In this document: positions 7,501 through 12,215 of the stretch, one piece after another | Layout of the letters: each line of letters starts with the position of its first letter | How positions within the stretch are numbered: the first letter of the stretch is position 1 | NCBI GenBank assembly: GCA_023430565.1 | Contig: JAEZAD010000325.1 | Coordinates: 1 to 16,330 of the forward strand | Reading direction: 5' to 3' | DNA: 16,330 nucleotides | Source: Verrucomicrobiota bacterium | GTDB taxonomy: Bacteria > Verrucomicrobiota > Verrucomicrobiia > Opitutales > Opitutaceae | Notes under the pieces: generated by a model | Databases searched by the model: none | Seen by the model: the letters and a program-made list of their open reading frames with translations, nothing else | Told to the model about the DNA's origin: nothing | Made by a program: the position numbers and the translations under genes

Positions 7501-9548
7501 CGTTCACCGACGTCGCCGCCAACAGCGTCACGCTCCAGTGGCCCGCCGCCACTGACAACGTCGGCGTCACCGGCTACATCGTTTCCCGCGACGGTAACCC
7601 GCTCGAAACGGTCACCACCACCTCGTATGTCGATGCGACCGTCAGCCCGTCGACCTCCTACAGCTACTCGGTCGTCGCCTTCGACGCAGCCGACAACGTC
7701 TCGCCCGCCAGCACCGGCAACGTAGCCACGCCCGCCGCCACCGACACCCAGCCCCCCACCGCCCCCGGCGCGCTCACGTTCACCAACGTCGCCGCCAACA
7801 GCGTGACGCTCCAGTGGCCCGCCGCCACCGACAACGTCGGCGTTACCGGCTACATCGTTTCGCGCGACGGCAACCCGCTCGAAACGGTCACCACGACCTC
7901 GTATGTCGATGCGACCGTTGCCCCGTCGACCTCCTACAGCTACTCGGTCGTCGCCTTCGACGCCGCCGACAACGTCTCGCCCGCCAGCACCGGCAACGTA
8001 GCCACGCCCGCCGCCACCGACACCCAGCCGCCCACCGCCCCCGGCGCGCTCGTATTCAGCAACGTCGAGCCAACGAGCGTCACCGTCGCCTGGCCCGCCG
8101 CCACCGACAATGTCGGGGTCGACGGCTACGTTGTGAGCCGCGACGGCGATGTCCTCGGCTCGGTCGAGGCCACCAGCTACGTCGACGCGACGGCCGCGCC
8201 CGAGACGACTTACACCTACTCCGTCGTCGCCTTCGACGAAGCCGGCAACATCTCGCCCGCCAGCAGCGGCTCCGTTTCCACGCCTCCGATCCCCGGCGGC
8301 GAACCGTTGCCGACGATCCGCGTCAACGCCGGCGGCCCCGCCTACACCGATTCCTTCGGCCACACCTGGGCCGCCGACTTCGGCTACAGCGCCGGCAAGC
8401 CGTCCGCCGATTCCGCGACCGTCACCGGCACCACCGATCCGCAGCTTTTCAAGACGCTCCGGTTCGACGAGCAGATGGGAGCGCCCGACGTGGTCTACAC
8501 GTTCACCGTTCCCAACGGCACCTACCTCGTTCGCCTCCTCACGGCCGAAACCAGCGGCGCCAACAAAGCCCCCGGCAAACGCGTCTTCGATATCGATATC
8601 CAAGGCGCCCGCGCCTTCGAAGACGTCGATATCTTCGTCCTCGCCAGCGGCGGCAACAAAGCGCTCGTCCTCGAATCGGAAACCGCTGTCACCAACGGCC
8701 AGATCGCAATCCGCTTCGTCCCGCAGGTTAATCTCCCGCGCGTCCATGCGATCGAGATCGTTCCTGCCGGCGAGCCACCTCCCCCGCCGCCCGCCGACAC
8801 CCAGCCGCCGTCCGCCCCCGGCACGCTCGCCTTCTCCGACGTCACCGCCACCAGCGTGAAAATCGATTGGAGCGCCGCCACCGACAACGTCGGCGTAACC
8901 GAATACCAACTACTCCGCGACGGCGTGCCACTCACGACCGTCACCGGCCTCACGTTCACCGACACCGGACTGACCGCCGCCACCACCTACAACTACTCCG
9001 TCGTCGCGCGCGACGCCGCCGGCAACACATCCGCCCCCAGTTCCGGCACAATCGCCACCGCCTCCGGCAGCGAACCGCTCGCCACCCTGCGCATCAACGC
9101 CGGCGGCTCCTCCTACGTCGACAGCCTCGGCCAGACGTGGGCCGCCGACACCGGTTACAACACCGGCACCGCGAAATCCTGGCCGACCACGCTCACCGTC
9201 GCCGGCACCACCGAACAAACGCTCTTCCGCAGCGAACGCTATGACCCCGCCGCCGCCCCCGAGCTCTCCTACACGTTCAACGTCCCGAATGGCGATTACC
9301 TCGTCCGCCTCTTCATGGCCGAGACCTATCCCAACACCAGCGGTCCGGGCCTTCGCGTGTTCGACGTCGACCTCCAGGGCATCCGTCGCTTCGAAGACGT
9401 CGACATTTACTCCGCCGCCGGCGGCGCCAATCAGGTGCTCGTTCTCCAATCCCCCGAAACGGTCTCCGGCGGCACGCTCACCATCGATTTCCATCACCAG
9501 GTGGAAAACCCGAAGGTCAACGCCATCGAAATCGTCCCCGCCCCGTGA
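1506..9548 (+). CDS. Giant exported propeller/TSP3/FN3/malectin protein (PQQ sugar dehydrogenase-like N-terminus)
   Basis: About 2,680 residues. The ATG at 1506 is preferred over the in-frame ATG at 1443 because it starts a compact Sec signal peptide (MNLRSLLVAVATLVAAATSSA, cleavage near 21/22). Residues 22-515 resemble the six-bladed propeller of PQQ-dependent glucose/sorbosone dehydrogenases: ENHANNGLQLDP (H170) and GWRNPYDL (R287) match the segments holding catalytic His and Arg in soluble glucose dehydrogenase. Residues 532-594 are Asp-rich DxDxDG repeats of thrombospondin-3 type, probably binding calcium. Residues 595-1137 look beta-rich and are not assigned. FN3 domains begin near 1138, 1387, 1481, 1734, 1988, 2080, 2172 and 2431; malectin-like carbohydrate-binding domains near 1232, 1576, 1831, 2269 and 2527, the last reaching the C-terminus. 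No PEP-CTERM or other sorting tail is visible. Likely role: an exported, glycan-binding, possibly sugar-oxidising protein. The domains are clear; the catalytic activity is inferred. Confidence 0.9.
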   Translation: MNLRSLLVAVATLVAAATSSAYNFSLSQLQGVTLTASTSLQFGPDHRLYVSQVDGTIKALTIQRLGPNNYQVTATENIELVKNIPNYDDSGVRNFTLTKRQVTGILVVGTADNPIIYVSSSDPRIGGGSGGENDLNLDTNSGIISRLTRVNGVWTKLDLVRGLPRSEENHANNGLQLDPVTHTLYVAQGGNTNAGGPSINFAYMGETALSAAILSIDLDAIEAMPVKTDPYGQKYLYDLPTLDDPNPSRAHNPNGADVNDPFGGNDGLNQAKLVEGGPVQIYSPGWRNPYDLLITKTPGHEGRMYSFDNGANVGWGGYPMNEGPQGNVTNQYVEGEPGQVNDKDGLYRVTPGFYRGHPNPLRANPAGAGWFHFDSSQPPGSQKIFSPNPTSDWPAVPVSMANPVEGDFRLPGVADGALLTYTESTNGLAEYVATNFGGEMQGNLIAAGYDGKILRIALSADGNSVTNGVEFLATGFGNLPLDVTTPDPGHGAAFVGTIWVVHYSPAKITILEPEDFDSPGGSNCTGIDSFDVDEDGDGFSNADEIDNNSDPCSGAIRPPDIDGDNLSDLNDPDDDNDGIPDLQDRFPVDPFNGINLATPLHHELFNDYGVGFYGVGFTGLMMNPGQDYLTRRSPDNIIAGGTAGLFTIAHAGTGTPRGAANSQMDAYHFGIPSNAYTAPYLVGIRLAGPFFSSTPTGSQRQGVYVGHGDQDNYVSVALHANNGAGAIEVVHESTGTIVAETLFPFPELNEASTVDVFFQIDPIAGTILPLYQLEGETALTALGAPIAVSDSLLAAVAGPDPIAIGAFANRASGDPAFPATFDFFDVAPISSTAIAKITVDPTGSNMATSSTFNTGSFKIENLSTGGQQITNVHIDISTSVLPDLVFDTNGAAGDPVAKNFTPNSATGGVVLANGGATQPHNGVDADDGFDAVAMTFSAFPVNGLFTFSIDIDPNNVKGVAQPGERDSASVSGLELAGATATVTFNDGSTFRTRLGRVENSVDGSYGWARADKPPQPVLAIVGNVSPFTTNQATQTVRVFGPPGLNVSLVILESGLYLVGVPSGGYNVQPYDTNTIIKVTELAAVIAEPGYVDIPVTLTQTEPKAGYNLIAATFSSGGIKGPTSSTLLARYDPSFTGGDTQPPTAPGNLAASSVTSRSVSLSWSASSDNVGVVAYDVLRNGSIVTTVFGLNYTDIGLDSGVTVNYSVVARDQVGNTSPAATTSATTVSKGSVALRVNVGGPSFVDSFGATWAADNGSNTGMTSSTSQSIDRTIDDTVFKTRRLDSQAAAPDLIYSFNVPNGDYEVQLLFAENDTGNAAVGKRVFDISLEGTLALDNFDIFASAGAPFTAVIATATTSVADGQLNIHFGRVTGNPQVNAIKVIALPPAETEPPTTPANLHTVNITASTISLEWDEATDNVGVTGYTISRDGVLLQTISGLSFTDTGLAASTTYNYEVSARDAAGNLSVPATLSATTLEPVGDDTEPPSAPGPLVFSSITATGVTLSWTAATDNVGVTGYQISRDGVLLTTVDSLTFTDTGLSPDTEYSYSVVAVDAVNNASVPSSGTVTTSEVPTPDAIRINAGGSTYVDSFGNTWAADTGYNTGTAKVWPDTLTVSGTSDPVLFRSERYDPAPSPDLSYTVNVPNGNYLVRLHMAETFASTSGPGLRVFDIDIQGARAFEDVDIFVRAGGANQAVVLEKSVTVSSDQLTIAFLHQVENPKVNAIEIVPTGGTPADTEPPTQPGPLSFTGVSSTSVTVNWTASTDNVGVTGYRVFRDGAQIAAVATLSFTDSSAASDTTYSYSVVAVDAAGNTSLARTDSVTTDPAPPDPDFALRINAGGPAYVDSAGNTWSADTGYNTGKVSSDSATVVGTSDPQLFKTLRFDDIAAPHLVYAFNVPNGNYLVRLHLAETSGANKAPGKRIFDVDIQDLRAFEDVDIFVLAGGGNKALVLESEAEVTNGQIAIKLIPQVNVSRIHALEILSIDEGGGSDTEPPSAPGALTFTDVAANSVTLQWPAATDNVGVTGYIVSRDGNPLETVTTTSYVDATVSPSTSYSYSVVAFDAADNVSPASTGNVATPAATDTQPPTAPGALTFTNVAANSVTLQWPAATDNVGVTGYIVSRDGNPLETVTTTSYVDATVAPSTSYSYSVVAFDAADNVSPASTGNVATPAATDTQPPTAPGALVFSNVEPTSVTVAWPAATDNVGVDGYVVSRDGDVLGSVEATSYVDATAAPETTYTYSVVAFDEAGNISPASSGSVSTPPIPGGEPLPTIRVNAGGPAYTDSFGHTWAADFGYSAGKPSADSATVTGTTDPQLFKTLRFDEQMGAPDVVYTFTVPNGTYLVRLLTAETSGANKAPGKRVFDIDIQGARAFEDVDIFVLASGGNKALVLESETAVTNGQIAIRFVPQVNLPRVHAIEIVPAGEPPPPPPADTQPPSAPGTLAFSDVTATSVKIDWSAATDNVGVTEYQLLRDGVPLTTVTGLTFTDTGLTAATTYNYSVVARDAAGNTSAPSSGTIATASGSEPLATLRINAGGSSYVDSLGQTWAADTGYNTGTAKSWPTTLTVAGTTEQTLFRSERYDPAAAPELSYTFNVPNGDYLVRLFMAETYPNTSGPGLRVFDVDLQGIRRFEDVDIYSAAGGANQVLVLQSPETVSGGTLTIDFHHQVENPKVNAIEIVPAP
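7467..8018 (+). repeat. Tandem duplication of a 276-bp FN3 module
   Basis: Two back-to-back units, 7467-7742 and 7743-8018, each encode one 92-residue FN3 domain starting at DT(E/Q)PP. A hand alignment gives about 17 base differences in 276 and about 4 residue differences in 92, with no gaps. A third unit of the same 276-bp period follows at 8019 but is clearly more diverged. This lies inside the giant exported-protein gene and reflects recent domain duplication or gene conversion. Confidence 0.9.
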
Positions 9549-9552
9549 CCTC

Positions 9553-9577
9553 TGTAGCGGCGAGCGCCAGCGAGCCG
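9553..9577 (-). repeat. Short dispersed intergenic repeat, copy 1
   Basis: Read on the minus strand, this stretch has the core GCTGGCGCTCGC followed by GCTACAG. It starts 5 bases after the stop codon of the giant exported-protein gene. A related copy in the opposite orientation lies at 14171-14194, with roughly 20 of about 25 aligned positions the same. It lies in the 105-bp gap before the FAH-family gene. The remainder of the gap has an A-rich run (9604-9609) and a weak CTGACA...TAAGCT pair spaced 15 bp apart, which is not good enough to call a promoter. Confidence 0.45.
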
Positions 9578-9653
9578 TTGCTCATACGCTGACATACTTC
9601 CCCAAAAAATAAGCTGTCACCTCCGCCGGCATTGGTTCGACTAACTCGCACCA

Positions 9654-10490
9654 ATGCCCTCCCCGATCCGCCTCTTCTCCACCGCCTCCGGCATTCTCCT
9701 CGAATCCGAAGGCGCCTATCGCCAGGCCTCTGCATCCTTCACGATCGACGCACTCTTCGCCTCCCCCGATCCCCACGCCGCGATCGCCGCCGCGTTCTCC
9801 TCCGGCACCGCCGCGTCCGCCCCCACCGCCCTCCGTGCCCCGATCGTCTCCCAAGAAATCTGGGCCGCCGGCGTCACGTATTTGCGCAGCATGACCGCGC
9901 GCATGGAGGAATCGAAAGACGCCGGCGGCGGCACCTTCTACGACCGCGTCTACTCCGCCGACCGCCCCGAACTCTTCTTCAAGGGCAACGCCCAGCGCAC
10001 CGCGCACCCCGGCGGCGATGTCCGCATCCGCGCCGACTCGAAGTGGAACGTCCCCGAGCCCGAGCTCACGCTCGCCATCAACTCCGCCGGAAAAATCTTC
10101 GGCTTCACCGTCGGCAACGACATGTCCTCGCGCGACATCGAAGGCGAAAATCCGCTCTATCTCCCGCAAGCCAAGGTCTACGACGGCTCCTCCGCCCTCG
10201 GCCCGTGCATCGTCGTCACACCTGACCTACCGTCCGCCGAAACTGCCATCCGCCTCGAAATCCGCCGCGAAGGTGCCACTGCGTTTTCCGGCGAAACCAG
10301 CGTCGGCCGCATCAAGCGCCCGCTCCCGTCCCTTGCGGAATGGCTTTTCCGCGATCAGTCTTTCCCGCACGGGTGCTTCCTCATGACGGGCACCGGCATC
10401 GTCCCGCCCGACAGCTTCACGCTGCGCAGCCGCGACGAGGTCCGCATCACCATCGAGCCCGTCGGCACCCTCATCAACACCATCGCCTGA
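9654..10490 (+). CDS. FAH-family 2-keto-3-deoxy-D-pentonate dehydratase (KdaD/XylX-like)
   Basis: A 278-residue protein of the fumarylacetoacetate hydrolase fold. It resembles the 2-keto-3-deoxy-D-arabinonate dehydratase of Sulfolobus in length and in the blocks VPEPEL, VGNDMSSRDIEGENPLYLPQ (152-171) and ALGP. The expected Mg-binding carboxylates are E135, E137 and D156, with the same spacing (2, then 19) as I recall for the archaeal enzyme. The predicted reaction removes water from 2-keto-3-deoxy-D-pentonate to give alpha-ketoglutarate semialdehyde. That intermediate comes from either D-xylonate or D-arabinonate. The stop codon is 2 bases before the aldehyde dehydrogenase start, so the two are surely co-transcribed and probably translationally coupled. 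No Shine-Dalgarno sequence precedes the ATG. Other FAH enzymes (acylpyruvate hydrolases, isomerases) are less likely given the neighbours. The fold is certain; the substrate is inferred from similarity and context. Confidence 0.87.
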   Translation: MPSPIRLFSTASGILLESEGAYRQASASFTIDALFASPDPHAAIAAAFSSGTAASAPTALRAPIVSQEIWAAGVTYLRSMTARMEESKDAGGGTFYDRVYSADRPELFFKGNAQRTAHPGGDVRIRADSKWNVPEPELTLAINSAGKIFGFTVGNDMSSRDIEGENPLYLPQAKVYDGSSALGPCIVVTPDLPSAETAIRLEIRREGATAFSGETSVGRIKRPLPSLAEWLFRDQSFPHGCFLMTGTGIVPPDSFTLRSRDEVRITIEPVGTLINTIA

Positions 10491-10492
10491 TC

Positions 10493-12088
10493 ATGTCCCT
10501 CCACGGAAAAAGCTACCTCGCCGGCGCCCTCGGCCAGACCGGCGGCAAAACCTTCAAAGCCTCCAACCCGTCCACCGGCGAAGACCTCGAGCCCGCTTTC
10601 CACTCGGCCTCGCCCGCGGAGGTGCAACAGGCGATGGACGCCTCCGCCGCTGCGTTCGCCATCTATCGCCAAAAACCCGCTGCCGAACGTGCCAAACTTC
10701 TGGATACGATCGCGTCCGAAATCGAAGCCCTCGGCGACGAACTGCTCCAGCGCGCCCACGCCGAAACCGGCCTGCCCATGCCCCGCCTCACGGGCGAACG
10801 CGCCCGCACGTGCGGACAACTCCGCCTCTTCGCTCAACTCGTGCGCGAGGGTTCGTGGGCCGACGCCCGCATCGATCGCGCCCTCCCCGACCGCCAGCCG
10901 CTTCCGCGCCCCGACATCCGTCGCATCCTCCGTCCGCTCGGTCCTGTCGTCGTGTTCGGTTCGAGCAATTTCCCCTTCGCGTTCTCCGTCGCCGGCGGCG
11001 ACACCGCGTCCGCGCTTGCGGCCGGTTGCACCGTCGCGGTGAAAGCCCACCGCGCCCACGCCGGCACCGCCGAACTCGTCGGCAGCGCCGTCACCAAAGC
11101 CGTCGCCGCCTGCGGTCTTCCGCCCGGCACGTTCTCCATGCTTCACGGCGACGGCTCCACCGTCGGCGTCGCCATGGTCAAACACCCCGCCACCGCCGCC
11201 GTCGGTTTCACTGGCTCCACCACCGCCGGCCGCGCGCTCTTCGACGCCGCCTCCGCGCGCCCGCATCCGATTCCCGTCTTCGCCGAAATGAGCAGCCTGA
11301 ACCCCGTGTTCCTGCTCGCCGGCGCCCTCGCCGAACGCGGCCCCGCCATCGCGCAGGGCCTCACCGGCTCCTTCACGCTCGGCGTCGGACAATTCTGCAC
11401 CAAGCCCGGCCTCGTCTTCGCCGTCCGCAGCGCGCACACCGACGCCTTCCTCCAAAAGCTCGCCGAAGCCGTCGCCGCCGCCCCCTGCGGCACGATGCTC
11501 ACCAGCGGCATCCAGGAAGCCTTCATCAAGAATCGCGACAAGGTCACCGCCGTCTCCGGCGTCACGCCCATCGCAAAAGGCGCCGCCGCGCCCGTTATCA
11601 AAGGCACCGCCACGCAGGCCAGCGTCGCCACCACCAGCGCCGCGAACTTCCTGAAACACCCCGAGCTCGCCACGGAAGCCTTCGGCCCGTTCACCCTCGT
11701 GATCGTCGCCGAAAACGAAACTGAGCTCGCCGCCTGCGCCGCGAACATCGAAGGCCAGCTCACCGCCACCGTCCACGGCACGCCCGCCGACCTCGACCAA
11801 GCCCGCGATCTCCTCACCACCCTCGAAACCAAAGCCGGCCGCCTTCTCATCAACGGCTTCCCCACCGGCGTGGAAGTCTGCGCCGCCATGAACCACGGCG
11901 GCCCGTATCCGGCAACCAGTGACGTCCGCTTCACCTCCGTCGGCACCGCCGCGATCTACCGCTTCGCGCGCCCCGTCTGCTATCAAAACTTCCCCGACGC
12001 GCATCTCCCCGCGGAGCTCCAAAACGCCAACCCGCTCGGCCTCCTCCGCCTCGTCGACAACGCCTACACTCGCGACCCCGTTCGCTGA
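10493..12088 (+). CDS. Alpha-ketoglutarate semialdehyde (2,5-dioxovalerate) dehydrogenase, ALDH family
   Basis: A 531-residue NAD(P)-dependent aldehyde dehydrogenase. The catalytic thiol is C302 in GQFCTKPG, the general base E265 in FAEMSSLNP, the oxyanion Asn N159 in FGSSNFPFAFS, and the cofactor-binding lysine K184. VGFTGSTTAG (237-246) contributes to the nucleotide site. The GQFCTKPG and EMSSLNP variants and the extended length fit the alpha-ketoglutarate semialdehyde dehydrogenases of sugar-acid pathways. The predicted reaction oxidises the product of the preceding FAH-family enzyme to alpha-ketoglutarate, which enters the TCA cycle. The ATG at 10493 lies 2 bases after the upstream stop; the longer open frame back to 10340 only overlaps the previous gene and adds low-complexity residues. 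No Shine-Dalgarno sequence is visible, so coupling to the upstream gene is likely. Family very sure, substrate well supported by context. Confidence 0.9.
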   Translation: MSLHGKSYLAGALGQTGGKTFKASNPSTGEDLEPAFHSASPAEVQQAMDASAAAFAIYRQKPAAERAKLLDTIASEIEALGDELLQRAHAETGLPMPRLTGERARTCGQLRLFAQLVREGSWADARIDRALPDRQPLPRPDIRRILRPLGPVVVFGSSNFPFAFSVAGGDTASALAAGCTVAVKAHRAHAGTAELVGSAVTKAVAACGLPPGTFSMLHGDGSTVGVAMVKHPATAAVGFTGSTTAGRALFDAASARPHPIPVFAEMSSLNPVFLLAGALAERGPAIAQGLTGSFTLGVGQFCTKPGLVFAVRSAHTDAFLQKLAEAVAAAPCGTMLTSGIQEAFIKNRDKVTAVSGVTPIAKGAAAPVIKGTATQASVATTSAANFLKHPELATEAFGPFTLVIVAENETELAACAANIEGQLTATVHGTPADLDQARDLLTTLETKAGRLLINGFPTGVEVCAAMNHGGPYPATSDVRFTSVGTAAIYRFARPVCYQNFPDAHLPAELQNANPLGLLRLVDNAYTRDPVR

Positions 12089-12096
12089 CGCGGCGC

Positions 12097-12210
12097 AAAA
12101 GCTCCAAAATCCAAGCACCAAGCTCCAGAGAAGCTCCAATGCTCAAATTCCAACTGGATCTTGGTGTTTGGATGTTCTCTGGAGCTTGGATCTTGGATCT
12201 TGGAGCTTTT
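12097..12210. repeat. 114-bp near-palindrome (foldback element) inside the operon
   Basis: The outer arms, 12097-12132 and 12175-12210, match as inverted repeats at 33 of 36 positions, and the inner 42 bases continue the symmetry at 12 of 21. The symmetry centre is between 12153 and 12154, leaving almost no loop. The arms are built from reiterated short words such as AGCTCCA and CCAAG, with TTGGATC on the other side, so the element also contains direct repeats. It starts 9 bases after the aldehyde dehydrogenase stop and ends 5 bases before the dehydratase ATG, so it fills nearly the whole gap. Its base composition differs from the flanking genes, which are far richer in GC. In RNA it would form a very long hairpin. 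It may be a non-autonomous mobile or REP-like dispersed element; it encodes nothing. Confidence 0.9.
12202..12205 (+). promoter_or_regulatory. Probable Shine-Dalgarno (GGAG) of the dehydratase gene, inside the hairpin arm
   Basis: GGAG at 12202-12205 ends 10 bases before the ATG at 12216 and is the only good ribosome binding site seen in the operon. It lies in the right arm of the 114-bp palindrome and would pair exactly with CTCC at 12102-12105 in the left arm. Folding of the RNA could therefore hide it and lower translation of the third gene. This is a sequence-based inference. Confidence 0.5.
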
Positions 12211-12215
12211 CCCAA

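Noticed and set aside
6123..8909. Very long minus-strand open frame (928 codons) opposite the giant exported-protein gene
   Set aside because: It is codon-aligned with the sense gene, so stops need sense TTA, CTA or TCA codons, which are rare in this C-ending codon usage. The translation is low-complexity Gly/Val/Asp/Arg-rich and resembles no family. The same applies to 2352-4550, 4578-5804, 10355-12139 and 11931-14039.
4917..9065. Regularly spaced similar blocks that could suggest a CRISPR or satellite array
   Set aside because: They are coding FN3 and malectin-like domains in one continuous reading frame, with units far too long and diverged for a CRISPR array.
9589..9615. Possible promoter before the FAH-family gene (CTGACA, 15 bp, TAAGCT)
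   Set aside because: The spacing is short and the -10 match weak; such matches are expected by chance.
11919..12215. Upstream extension of the dehydratase frame
   Set aside because: It overlaps the end of the aldehyde dehydrogenase gene in another frame and reads through the palindrome; family similarity begins at the ATG at 12216.
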